Below are positions 17,413 through 26,095 of a stretch of 64,000 nucleotides of DNA, piece by piece. The translations under genes and the position numbers were made by a program. Positions within the stretch are counted from its first letter, which is position 1; every line of letters starts with the position of its first letter. The notes under the pieces were generated by a model, which ran no database searches, was not told the DNA's origin, and was given only the letters and a program-made list of their open reading frames with translations. The stretch comes from JAKACA01 sp050010115 (lineage in GTDB: Bacteria > Actinomycetota > Acidimicrobiia > Acidimicrobiales > Bog-793). Where the stretch lies: assembly GCA_050010115.1 (NCBI GenBank), contig JBEKLQ010000008.1, positions 16,285 through 80,284 on the forward strand, read 5' to 3'.

Positions 17413-17967
17413 CTAGGTATTCGACCTGAACCGCCGGCGCCGGCCGATCTCGAAGAGGCCGAAGCCGAGCAACCCGGTACCGGCTGCGAGCAACCAGTAC
17501 AGAGAGGCTGACCACGGCTCACCGGTCGGTGACACCGGAACCGTCACACCTGAGGTGACCAGGACCGAAACCGATGAAGTCAGCGACTGACCGTTCGCTC
17601 CGGTACCGACGGCGGTGATAACGCATGTCGTACCCGGCGTAGCGCTCGAAGGGATCGTGATCGTGGTGGTGAAGTCACCCTGCGAGTCGGCAGTTACCGT
17701 GATCGTCTCGATACCACAGACGCTGATCGTCACCGTCGAGCCCGGCTTGTAGCCGTGGCCGCTCAGAGTGATCGTGCCTCCAGGAGGCGCCGAGCTTGAG
17801 CTCGTGCTGATACCGCCGCACGAGGTGGAGTAGGGGCAAGTGCTCGCTGCCTTCGCACTCTGCGCAAGCGCTGCAGTGCCGGTGAGAGCAAGCGAGCCGA
17901 CTAACAAGGATGCAGCGACGAGGAAGATGCCTCCCATCGCCATCAGCAACTTTTGAATCCGAGCCAC
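17413..17967 (-). CDS. Exported Ig-like protein with C-terminal membrane anchor
   Basis: A 184-residue surface protein. Residues about 8-36 form a signal peptide ending ALAQSAKA. A mature Ser/Gly/Thr-rich domain (about 45-140) has the IPT/Ig-like pattern GGTITLSGHGYKPGSTVTI. A hydrophobic segment at about 155-173 is followed by RRRRFR, the layout of a wall- or membrane-anchored protein. SPTGE just before the anchor only loosely resembles a sortase motif. The GTG at 17967 has GGGAGGG at good spacing. A strong terminator downstream and a clear promoter upstream suggest high expression as a single-gene unit. Confidence 0.8.
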   Translation of the reverse strand: MARIQKLLMAMGGIFLVAASLLVGSLALTGTAALAQSAKAASTCPYSTSCGGISTSSSSAPPGGTITLSGHGYKPGSTVTISVCGIETITVTADSQGDFTTTITIPSSATPGTTCVITAVGTGANGQSLTSSVSVLVTSGVTVPVSPTGEPWSASLYWLLAAGTGLLGFGLFEIGRRRRFRSNT

Positions 17968-17986
17968 GTGTGTGCCCTCCCTCTGG

Positions 17987-18014
17987 CAACATCCGACGAG
18001 TTCGTCGGATGTTG
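17987..18014 (-). promoter_or_regulatory. 28-bp perfect palindrome at the predicted transcription start
   Basis: Arms CAACATCCGACGA (17987-17999) and TCGTCGGATGTTG (18002-18014) are exact inverted copies with a 2-bp centre. It falls immediately downstream of the predicted -10, between promoter and ribosome site of the Ig-like gene. It may be a repressor operator or a 5'-UTR stabilising hairpin. Confidence 0.85.
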
Positions 18015-18016
18015 AC

Positions 18017-18043
18017 TCTATACGATCCCCTTACGCCTGTCGA
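18017..18043 (-). promoter_or_regulatory. Predicted promoter for the Ig-like surface protein
   Basis: On the minus strand, TCGACA (18043-18038) and TATAGA (18022-18017) are separated by 15 bp, close to housekeeping-sigma consensus. The predicted start falls in the adjoining palindrome. Spacing is slightly short. Confidence 0.5.
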
Positions 18044-18220
18044 GCGCAAGTTCTGATGACCCTGCGCTTCCTGCTACTTGACACATCGTGGCATCTCGCC
18101 ACCCGAGGCATGCTAGCCGAGAAGTTCTGTCAAAGCCATCATGGCTCCACCTTCTGCCGAGCAGCGAAACACTCGGTGGCGGGCCACAGGACGGTCCGCC
18201 ACAGGTCATGATAGGCCGCT

Positions 18221-20569
18221 GTGGAACGACCCCCGCCAGGCCAGGACGACCCGATCGTCCAGACGACGAGGGCCGTCACGCCCATCCGCGACCCGCTTCC
18301 TCAAGTCGCACTCACGTCCAGGACAGGCTTGGGTCCGGCGCACCGCCGAGGAACCATCAGACGGGACACCGCTGTCACACTCGTGCTCGCGGTCGGGGCG
18401 GGCATCGCAGCCGGGACGGCGTCTGGTGCGCCCACCGGAATCTCAGCTCTCGACGTCGCCCTGAGGGTGGCGTTGGCAGTCGGTTGTATCTTGGCCGGCC
18501 GCCTCACTCCGTGGGCGTTCGTAGCAGCAGCGGCGTCCGTGTCGGCGGTCGCGTCGTACGGGTCGCCGGCCGCCCTCGTGGCGGTCGGCGTGCTCGGCGT
18601 GGCCTTGGGGTCCTGGCGACTCGAGGGCGGGTCCCCTCTACCGTGGTTGGGGGTGTTGAGAGCAGCCCTGTGCGGTGCGCTGGCAGGGATCGCCTTGCGT
18701 GCCAGCTGGCCCCACGCGGCGCTCATGCCGTCGCTGCTCGCAAGCGTCACCGTGCTGCTGATTCTCCTGCCCGCCCTGGTCGTCGCACCTACCCCGATCC
18801 GACGGCTCGTCGCAAGGGTCAGCGGCCTCGTCGCCCTGGCCGGCATACTCCTCACGGCACTGGCATGCGTAGCGCTCCTTCAAGCGCGATCTCCGCTCCA
18901 GGCAGCTCTGGCCGCGGCACGAAGTGGGCTCACCGCCACCCAGCATGGGGACCAGGCGACGGCCATCACCCAGTTCACACGCGCTGAGAGCGCGTTCGAA
19001 GCGGCCGACAGCGACCTCGGCTGGGCACGAGCCGCCGAGATCGTCCCGGTCGTGTCCCAACAGATACGTGCGATCCGATCGGCGGCCTCCGTCGGAACGT
19101 CCCTAGCCCACGCGGGCCTGTCGACGACCACCGCCGCCAACCTGTCCACCTTGAAGGTCGTCGACGGCACCTTCCCGGTGACACGGTTGGCGGCGCTCGC
19201 GCCCGTCTTCACCTCGGATCTCGCCGTCCTGCAGCACGTCAGCGGCGAGACCGGGACCTGGTCTTCTCCCTGGCTCATCGGGACGATCAAGAGGAAGCTC
19301 ACCTCGGAAAGGGCCCGTGTCTTCCAGGCGCGCCACGACGCTTCCATAGCGCTCCTCGCGTCGAAGGAAGTTCCCGAGATCCTGGGCGGGGACGGACTGC
19401 GGACGTATCTGGTCCTCGTCGAGAACCCGGCTGAGAGCCGAGCCTCCGGCGGCGTGATCGGGGACTACGCCGAGGTGACCGCCGACGCGGGACGCCTTCA
19501 CCTTGTCCGTGTTGGTTCAGTGGAGCAGCTCGATCGTGAAGGCATCCCACCATTGCATCGCACGCTTCCACCCAGTAACCCGCTCGTCGAGTCGCCGATC
19601 CAGGACTTCAAGAACCGGTACGGCACCTACTTCCCGCAGGACCACTGGGAGAACATCGTGATGTCACCCGACTTCCAGACGGTCGGCCAAGTGGCGGAGT
19701 ATCTGTACCCCCAGTCCGGCGGAGTCCAGGTGAACGGTGTCATCAGCGTCGACCCCGTTGCGATGACCGGATTCTTGAAGGCCATCGGCCCGGTGAGGGC
19801 GAAGGGCCTGACGCACCCGATCACCCGGGGGAACGTCGTGACCTTCCTCGCCCACCAGGAGTTTGTCGAGTTCAAGGACAACACACGGCGGATCGCTTTC
19901 GTTGAGGGACTGCTCAAGCAGGTGTGGCACTCGCTCACGACCCGTACGCTCCCGCCCGTCGCCACGCTCGCCAAAGACCTCTCCCCGGCGATCAAGGGGG
20001 GCCATCTGTTGATGTACAGCGGGGATGCAGGTGTGGAGAGCTTCTATGAAGACGTACACACGGCGGGAGCGAGCTGGGCACCAGTCGCCGGCGACTTCCT
20101 CGGCGTCGTGACCCAGAACGCCGCCGGCAACAAGATCGACTGGTACGTGCGCCGGAAGATCGCCTACGACACCACGGTCAACCTGCCCGAACACACGATC
20201 TCGTCCACCTTGACGGTCTCCATCACGAACTCCGCTCCTTCGTCAGGTCTGCCGCCGATCATCATCAACGGCCTCCCGGGCACGAACACCAAGCCCGGCG
20301 AGGCCCAGCTCTGGGTTTCCATCTACTCACCCTGGCGCCTGGTGTCGGCGACCTACGCCGGGCAAGACGAGCTGATGACGACACAGTCCGAGCTCGGCCG
20401 CCTCGTGTACGGCGCCATCATCCAGATCCCCTCTGACAGCACCGGTGTGCTGCAGCTCCACTTCGCCGGCACATGGCCAAAGTCGCTCACGCGCTATCAG
20501 CTGAGCTGGTACCACCAACCGATGCTCTTCGCGGACCAAGTGTCGACCAAGGTCACCGTTGTCCACTAA
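18221..20569 (+). CDS. DUF4012-containing membrane protein
   Basis: 782 residues. The first ~225 contain about seven hydrophobic segments (roughly 50-68, 78-95, 98-115, 118-132, 142-160, 170-190 and 203-222). A long extracytoplasmic part follows, helical at about 225-360, then a DUF4012 domain marked by YLVLVENPAESRASGGVIGDYAEV and VNGVISVDPVAMTGFLKAIGPV. DUF4012 proteins are often near polysaccharide or cell-envelope genes in actinobacteria, but their function is unknown. GTG start at 18221. It faces a run of exported proteins on both sides, consistent with an envelope role. Confidence 0.85.
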   Translation: MERPPPGQDDPIVQTTRAVTPIRDPLPQVALTSRTGLGPAHRRGTIRRDTAVTLVLAVGAGIAAGTASGAPTGISALDVALRVALAVGCILAGRLTPWAFVAAAASVSAVASYGSPAALVAVGVLGVALGSWRLEGGSPLPWLGVLRAALCGALAGIALRASWPHAALMPSLLASVTVLLILLPALVVAPTPIRRLVARVSGLVALAGILLTALACVALLQARSPLQAALAAARSGLTATQHGDQATAITQFTRAESAFEAADSDLGWARAAEIVPVVSQQIRAIRSAASVGTSLAHAGLSTTTAANLSTLKVVDGTFPVTRLAALAPVFTSDLAVLQHVSGETGTWSSPWLIGTIKRKLTSERARVFQARHDASIALLASKEVPEILGGDGLRTYLVLVENPAESRASGGVIGDYAEVTADAGRLHLVRVGSVEQLDREGIPPLHRTLPPSNPLVESPIQDFKNRYGTYFPQDHWENIVMSPDFQTVGQVAEYLYPQSGGVQVNGVISVDPVAMTGFLKAIGPVRAKGLTHPITRGNVVTFLAHQEFVEFKDNTRRIAFVEGLLKQVWHSLTTRTLPPVATLAKDLSPAIKGGHLLMYSGDAGVESFYEDVHTAGASWAPVAGDFLGVVTQNAAGNKIDWYVRRKIAYDTTVNLPEHTISSTLTVSITNSAPSSGLPPIIINGLPGTNTKPGEAQLWVSIYSPWRLVSATYAGQDELMTTQSELGRLVYGAIIQIPSDSTGVLQLHFAGTWPKSLTRYQLSWYHQPMLFADQVSTKVTVVH

Positions 20570-20789
20570 CGCTCCAGCCGTCCTCTAGCGCTCCAGCCCC
20601 TCCAGGCCCCAGGCTCCTTGTGTAGCAAGTGGCCATCAGCTGCCTTGCCACCGGCGCCGGCAGCTGGGATCGCGGCCCTGTCTGGATCGCCTAGAGTTTG
20701 CGGGTCCCACCTCTCGTCGCCGGGTGATCGCCGGCGGCTAACCGAAAGGATGGAACATCGGGCCGGCGCTTGCTCCGGTTCGGAAGTCT

Positions 20790-20864
20790 GGACCTGTGGT
20801 GCAGCCTGGAGTGCACGCCGGCCTGTCAAGCCGGAGGTCGCGGGTTCAAATCCCGTCAGGTCCG
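20790..20864 (+). tRNA. tRNA-Asp (GTC)
   Basis: Cloverleaf of 75 nt: acceptor GGACCTG pairs with CAGGTCC, anticodon loop CTGTCAA gives GTC (Asp), and the T-loop is canonical GTTCAAATC. Discriminator G; no encoded CCA. Confidence 0.96.
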
Positions 20865-20908
20865 CTCGCCGAGGCGCTCACCTCGGCGACCTGCGGTGAC
20901 AGTCGCAT

Positions 20909-20981
20909 GGTCGGGTAGCTCAGTTGGTAGAGCGCGCGCCTGAAAAGCGCGAGGTCACCGGATCGATGCCGGTCCCGACCA
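20909..20981 (+). tRNA. tRNA-Phe (GAA)
   Basis: Cloverleaf of 73 nt: acceptor GGTCGGG pairs with CCCGACC, D-arm GCTCAGTTGGTAGAGC, anticodon loop CTGAAAA gives GAA (Phe), discriminator A. The T-stem ACCGG/CCGGT is intact, but the loop reads ATCGATG instead of TTCGATT-like, so the near-universal T54 is A. It is 44 bp after tRNA-Asp and likely co-transcribed. Confidence 0.93.
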
Positions 20982-21192
20982 CTGTAAACGCCCTGCTCAG
21001 ACGGGGTGTGCTCTGTGGATGACATCCGAGGCCGAAAGAGTCGTGCCTATGGCTGGTGGGGCAACGCCCAGCAGGTACCGGCGGAAGGTTGGCGAGCGTG
21101 TGGTCGCCCTTGGCGTTGGAGCGGGTCGAAGCCGAGCCGCTCCCTCCGGTGGCACACACAGATGGCCGCGACCGGGTTAGTCGGGGTTAGTC

Positions 21193-21724
21193 GTGACACT
21201 GTCGCTCACGGCGCCGCTGATGGACCCATCGGTCCCGGCTGCAACGGCTATCGCAGGCGACCCGACCAGTGCCACCACCAGTGCCGCGAGGGTCACGACA
21301 CCGATCGATGCGCCCCCCCGTTCGACGGCACGGAGGCCGCCCCGACCACTACCTACGACGAGCGAACCAAGACCTACGTCGCCAGCAGGGTGGTCGTGAG
21401 CGGCGACCGAGCGATCTGCGAGCACGCGGGTTGCTGCGGTAAGCGGACCACGAACGTCTGGAAGGTGGTCGGCGGGGCAGGCACGAAGGACAGCGAGTTG
21501 CGCACCCAGATGATGTTGGTGATCGAGCGCTGCCCCTCCGGTGCGCTCACCTACCGGCTCGAGCCCGATGGTGAGGATCTCGAACCGGGCTGGCAGCTGG
21601 GATCGCCGTCACAGCCGACGGCCCCTACGCCGTCACGGGGTCCGTGCCCGTGGACCGTTCCGACGGGTCCGCCTTCGAAGCCCGCAACCGCGTGACGCTC
21701 TGCCGTTGCGGTCGCTCGGCTTAA
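21193..21724 (+). pseudogene. Decayed CDGSH / 4Fe-4S mono-cluster / CDGSH iron-sulfur protein
   Basis: Three pieces of one gene family are readable in order. First is a worn CDGSH-like stretch (ADGPIGPG ... PFDGTE, with the ligand pattern CDGTH lost). Next is a well-kept 4Fe-4S mono-cluster domain with CEHAGCCG and ERCPSGALTYR. After a frameshift near 21590 comes the second CDGSH domain (TADGPYAVTGSVPV ... VTLCRCGRSA), ending at a TAA at 21724 before its own CDGxH. Missing ligands, a frameshift and no credible start mark it as a pseudogene. It sits just after two tRNA genes. Confidence 0.75.
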
Positions 21725-21930
21725 CGGACGAGGCGGCGAGGATTCGCTCCCCGTCCGGACCAGCACTCCAGCGGCACCACGAGCCTTGTTTGCCGTCGGT
21801 CGGGAGCCAGAGGGTGTCATCGGAACCCAACCCGCTCCAGCGCGTGCGCTCAACGAACATCGGGGCTGAGGCAGACTGGCCCAAACGAAGCCGGCCGATC
21901 AGCCGCGCAACTGCAGGAAGGGCAGCGCAG

Positions 21931-23913
21931 ATGTGTCAGGATCACCACTCTTCGGGACGGCCCATCAGCCGCCGGACCGTGTTGAAAGGAATCGCGGGAG
22001 CGGCCGTGGCTGGCGGGATCGCCGCCGTGGTCGGCGAGGAACTGTCGAGATCCAGTTCTTCTCCTTCTTCTCCGATGACCCAGGCGGTCGTACCTCGCGG
22101 GGTCGTCAACGGGCGGGGCGAACAGCCCTACTCGTTCGCTGGCCATCTCCACAGCTCCTTCTCGGAATTCAACGGCTCGAACGAAGCGCAGGCTATTCAG
22201 GCCAAGAACAATCGCCTGGACGCCCTGGCGATGACGGAGCACGACTTTCGCATGCTGTACCAAGGATGCCGGCCAGGTTTCCCCTTCACAACCATGTCCG
22301 TCACCGAGGGCGACGGTACCTGGGAGTTGCTGAGGTCGAGCGTCGGTAAGTTGGGCTCAGGAAGCCAGGCGCGTATCGACGTCGCCTCGACATACCCGTC
22401 CGGCGGCGCGCTCGTTATGACTGCCACGAGCGATGAAGGCGTCGCCATGCTCGCCTATGACTTGGATTGTGGATCGGCAGATGCGGACTATCGGGGAAAC
22501 GTCGGCGGTAGAACCGTCTCGGTCGATGTCTTCCCTGAACGAGCCTCGACGCCTCACGGCGCGTATCTGGCGTTCTTCACCGAACTCTCTCTGCACCCGT
22601 CGATCGACGACGAGCCGTTGCAGATCTACTGGCGGCTGAACACCGAGATCACAGCGAAGCAGTACTCGGTCACGCGGGGCACGGGCTTCGTCGACGTACC
22701 CGCAACCGTCGGGAGACTGCAGACGATCACTCCGGACCCGGCCGTCGACTTCCCCAAGCTGTGGCCGGGCCTTGATCCGCTGGACAACTCCTTCGTAAAC
22801 CTGGGCTTCGTCGCGGCCGCCACCGAGAGCGGTGCGACCGCTCAGGGCTGGTTCAGCAATCTCCGCTTTGTGACGGATCCGACCTACGACGCGAGCGCCG
22901 CGATCCACTCTCAGCAGACCGTCGCCGCCCAAGCCTTCTCGCGCTACGCGCCCTCGGTGCTGGTCGTGCCTGGTTGTGAATTCAGTCGTGGCATTCACGT
23001 CCGCCAGCTGGATGGAACCATTTTCATGCCCGACTACCCGCCGAGCCCTCTTCCACACCCGGAGGAGTCGGTTGCCTTCACCACCAACATGGTCGCCCAG
23101 ATCCACCAGCACAACAGCACCGCCGTGCTCTGCCATCCCTATGGCACCGAGATGCATGCCCCGCTGTTGACCCAGAGCCAGCAGGACCGGCGGCTGAAAC
23201 AGGTGACGAAGCGGCTCACCAATGTCGAGGTCTACGGGGTAGACGTCATCGAGGCCGGTTACCAAGACCGGGACGGAATGGACATCGAACACCACCAGAT
23301 GCTCTGGCGGGCCCTGTCGCGCGCCGGTCACGTGCTGACCGCGGACGGTGTCTCGGACGACCACACCGGGGTCGAGTGGGCGGCACAGACCAACAGGTTC
23401 ATCACGTACCTATGGGCGAAGCAACTCTCGGCGCCCAACCTCACTTCGGCGCTCACCACCGGCCGGGCATACGTCGGCGAGCTGGCCAGTTTCTCCGGCC
23501 AGTTGGATCTCTGGTTCGACAACCTTGCCGTCGTCATGGGTCAGGTTTCCTTGCTGACCGGTGCGGGCAGCGCTACCCGGACGGTGTGGGTACGCGCAGA
23601 CGGGCTGCCATCCGGGAGTCAGCTGAACCTGTGGCGGGCCCCGATTGACTACACCGACGGGTCCCACGACTCGCCCGACGGCGTGCCGAACGATGGAGGC
23701 TTGCTCGTGGGGGGATCTCCGATCGAGGCGAGCAAGTTTGAGGCCGGCCCGATGGCATTCAAGGTCGATGCGTCGTCGTCGTGCTTCTTCTGGGCGGACG
23801 TGCTCGACTCCACCGGCAGAACCATCGCGTTCTCGAACATGATCTACCAGCTGCGTGAGCCGCCGCCTGCCGGCGCTCCGTCCATCTCTTCGACGCGGTT
23901 GGTCCGCGAATAG
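21931..23913 (+). CDS. Tat-exported PHP-domain (metal-dependent phosphoesterase-like) protein
   Basis: 660 residues. The N-terminus has a twin-arginine signal: PISRRTVLKGIAGAAVAGG. The mature protein begins with PHP elements: AGHLHSSFSE (HxH), AMTEHDF, VVPGCEFS, VLCHPYG and later TADGVSDDH. Between the second and third motifs (about 110-310) lies a large insert rich in beta strands that I do not recognise. PHP proteins are metal phosphoesterases, so an extracytoplasmic hydrolase is likely. The ATG at 21931 follows AGGAAGGG. A longer open frame extends upstream through the pseudogene but is not coding-like. Confidence 0.82.
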   Translation: MCQDHHSSGRPISRRTVLKGIAGAAVAGGIAAVVGEELSRSSSSPSSPMTQAVVPRGVVNGRGEQPYSFAGHLHSSFSEFNGSNEAQAIQAKNNRLDALAMTEHDFRMLYQGCRPGFPFTTMSVTEGDGTWELLRSSVGKLGSGSQARIDVASTYPSGGALVMTATSDEGVAMLAYDLDCGSADADYRGNVGGRTVSVDVFPERASTPHGAYLAFFTELSLHPSIDDEPLQIYWRLNTEITAKQYSVTRGTGFVDVPATVGRLQTITPDPAVDFPKLWPGLDPLDNSFVNLGFVAAATESGATAQGWFSNLRFVTDPTYDASAAIHSQQTVAAQAFSRYAPSVLVVPGCEFSRGIHVRQLDGTIFMPDYPPSPLPHPEESVAFTTNMVAQIHQHNSTAVLCHPYGTEMHAPLLTQSQQDRRLKQVTKRLTNVEVYGVDVIEAGYQDRDGMDIEHHQMLWRALSRAGHVLTADGVSDDHTGVEWAAQTNRFITYLWAKQLSAPNLTSALTTGRAYVGELASFSGQLDLWFDNLAVVMGQVSLLTGAGSATRTVWVRADGLPSGSQLNLWRAPIDYTDGSHDSPDGVPNDGGLLVGGSPIEASKFEAGPMAFKVDASSSCFFWADVLDSTGRTIAFSNMIYQLREPPPAGAPSISSTRLVRE

Positions 23914-24046
23914 GCGTGAAGGCCCTCCCGGGGTCTGTGTCGTGCGAACAGCGCCACACCGCCCGGGGGGCTCGCTTCATGGGTGGACCCGCGTCCACAA
24001 GGCGTCCACAAGGTCTGTGGCTAGAACAGCCAGCCCGGCTCGTCAC

Positions 24047-25447
24047 TCAAGTGGCAGCAGCGCCACGGATTTGATGGAGATGCTCCGACTCCCAACTTGT
24101 GACGACAGCCGCGCCCCCAGAGTCTCGCTCTGGTGTGCGATCGGTCGGGAAGCCGGGCGGCAGGATCACGTCGGCGCTCGTCGAGCTGGAGGCAGGTTCG
24201 CCTTTGCCTGTACTGGGTTTGCCAACTAATGCGAGGGAGTGCAGCGATCCAGCAGCAATCAAGAACACGCCGGTCATCACCTTCACGGGCAGCAACGCGT
24301 TCTTCAACGTGCCGTCACCGACCTGTCCGTCGCTGTTGTCGCCCCAGCACCACACGGTGCCGTCCTTGCCGAGGGCCATGCTGTGGTCTCCACCGGCCGC
24401 CACCTGCTCCAGGTCGCTCAACCCGGTGACGGGGACCGGCACGTCACTGTTCTGGGTGCTGCCGTCGCCGAGCTGTCCCGAGGCATTGTCGCCCCAGGCC
24501 ACGGCCGTCCCGTTACTCAACAGCGCCATGGTCTGGCCGTCGTCCGGCAGGTTGCCGCCAGCAGAGATCTGCACGACATCAGTGAGACCGTGGACCAGGA
24601 CGGGCACCGAGCTGTCGACATCAGTGCCATCTCCTAGCTGGCCGAACTTGTTGTACCCCCAGTCCTCGACGCTGCCGTTGGCGAGCAGCGCGTCACTGGA
24701 CAAGTTGCCGGCCGATATCGCGATCACGTCCCTCAGCCCGGTCACCGGCACCGGATGCAGCTGACTCTTCGTGGAGCCGTCACCCAGCTGGCCGTGGGTG
24801 TTCTCTCCCCAGTCCTCCACGGTGCCGTCGCTGAGCAGCGCCACGGAGTGGTCGCCACCTGCCGCCAGCGCCACGACTCCGGTCAGACCTGGCACCGCGA
24901 CAGGCGTGCTGGCGTCGTGCGTGTTGCCGGTGCCGAGCTGGCCGCGGCCGTTGTTCCCCCAAGCCATCACGGTCCGATTGCTCAACAAGGCGAGTGAGAA
25001 GTGGTTGCCAGTCGCTGTCTGCACCACGTTGGAAAGCCCGTGCACGCTGACCGGAACTGCCGGGCTGGCTGCCGCCTGACCGTCCCCGAGCTCACGGTTG
25101 CTGTTCTGGCCCCAGGCCTCGACGCGTCCCCCGGCAACCAGCGCCAAGTTGAAGGTGTTGGCGGCGTCGATGCGGGTGATGTTCACGACCTGCGACGGTT
25201 GGGGCTTCGCGTAGCACAGGTTGCCCTTGCAGACCGGGCCGCCCTTTTTGATCGCTCCCCAAGAGAAGACTTGATTGACACTGGGAACCGACGGGATGCT
25301 CGTCGATCCGATCGGAATGGTCGTCGAGGACGAAGTGGGAACCTGAGACGAAGAGGACAAGCTGTTAGCCGAAGAGCAAGCGGCTGTGCCGATCACTATC
25401 GCCAGCAGGAAAGCTGGACGGGCGGCATGCACAGCTAATCGGGTCAT
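24047..25447 (-). CDS. RCC1-repeat lipoprotein
   Basis: 466 residues. Signal peptide with lipobox IGTAACSS, then a Ser/Thr linker (about 25-55). Seven RCC1-type blades follow, each with a WGxNxxGQLGDG-like core, for example WGQNSNRELGDG, WGNNGRGQLGTG and WGENTHGQLGDG. RCC1 proteins fold as seven-bladed propellers. This one should be anchored outside the membrane for binding; no enzymatic motif is present. A Ser-rich C-terminal tail of ~55 residues follows. It is the second predicted exported propeller within 10 kb. Confidence 0.9.
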   Translation of the reverse strand: MTRLAVHAARPAFLLAIVIGTAACSSANSLSSSSQVPTSSSTTIPIGSTSIPSVPSVNQVFSWGAIKKGGPVCKGNLCYAKPQPSQVVNITRIDAANTFNLALVAGGRVEAWGQNSNRELGDGQAAASPAVPVSVHGLSNVVQTATGNHFSLALLSNRTVMAWGNNGRGQLGTGNTHDASTPVAVPGLTGVVALAAGGDHSVALLSDGTVEDWGENTHGQLGDGSTKSQLHPVPVTGLRDVIAISAGNLSSDALLANGSVEDWGYNKFGQLGDGTDVDSSVPVLVHGLTDVVQISAGGNLPDDGQTMALLSNGTAVAWGDNASGQLGDGSTQNSDVPVPVTGLSDLEQVAAGGDHSMALGKDGTVWCWGDNSDGQVGDGTLKNALLPVKVMTGVFLIAAGSLHSLALVGKPSTGKGEPASSSTSADVILPPGFPTDRTPERDSGGAAVVTSWESEHLHQIRGAAAT

Positions 25448-25957
25448 CGTTGCTGGTCCTTGGTGTCGTCGTCACGTTGTACGAGCTTGGCGGAGCTTGG
25501 CGGAGCCGATTTCAGAGTTCCCCGTTACTACGACGGAGAAGGTAACCCCAGCCGCCAGAGGTTTGGTACGCGCCCCGTTGCTCGTCAGCCGGCAACACCG
25601 GCAGGTCCGGCTGGCAGAGGCGGTCACGCAGAGCCTGCAACAATCCGAGCGGGTGGCCGAGGTCGCCCGGGCCTACAACTCGGCCTCTTCCCCGCTCCCG
25701 ATCTGAGCGGTGAACGGTGAACGGTCAACGGTTAGAGCACGTTCGCCCTGCTTGGTACGAGTAGCGCTCCGGATGTACCCGGCTGGTGGCAGGAGCGCTC
25801 GCGGCGCGAGTCGGGTTTCTCGGGGAGTGCTCAGCGGACTCGCGCCGCGTTGGTGCCCAGCGACGCTTTCGCGGCGCGAGCCGGGTTTCCAGGAAGGAAA
25901 CCCCGCCCACGCCCCCGTCCCGTCAAACGTTGGGCGGAGTCAGCGCCGATAGGCGGC
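25448..25957. other. Non-coding spacer with repeated GC-rich hairpin units
   Basis: No convincing gene. A + frame at about 25540-25706 shows a coding-like stretch (QHRQVRLAEAVTQSLQQSERVAEVARAYNS) without a start or family match, perhaps a gene end. From 25795 to 25905 the element CGCGGCGCGAG(T/C)CGGGTTTC occurs twice directly (25800, 25870) and once inverted, giving strong hairpins. Confidence 0.6.
25800..25903. repeat. Hairpin-forming direct/inverted repeat cluster
   Basis: CGCGGCGCGAGTC (25800-25812) pairs perfectly with GACTCGCGCCGCG (25837-25849) across 24 nt. A second direct copy of CGCGGCGCGAG is at 25870-25880. It is followed by another stem GGGTTTCC (25883-25890) / GGAAACCC (25896-25903). 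REP-like in character; no U-tract. Confidence 0.85.
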
Positions 25958-26095
25958 CTACGGTTTGGCGAGCGAGTCCTTCAAAATGATCGAGTCCTCG
26001 TGCCGGATCGACCCGACCACGAAACACGACCCCGACGCAGCACACGTCAACCCGTAGAGCTGGCCGACATAGCCGGGCAGCGGCCCGTCAGCTGA
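25958..26095 (-). pseudogene. 3' remnant of a Cys-pair repeat (propeller) gene
   Basis: The last ~45 codons of a minus-strand frame read YGLTCAASGSCFVVGSIRHE then a short tail to a stop at 25958. The CxxxxxC-x-VVG pattern is that of one blade of the secreted Cys-pair family at 15663-16838. Upstream the frame is replaced by the unrelated oxidoreductase gene, so only the last blade survives. Confidence 0.6.

Noticed and set aside
17413..17967. Sortase LPXTG signal in the Ig-like protein
   Set aside because: The sequence before the anchor is VSPTGE, lacking the Leu-Pro-x-Thr-Gly spacing; anchoring by the helix alone is enough.
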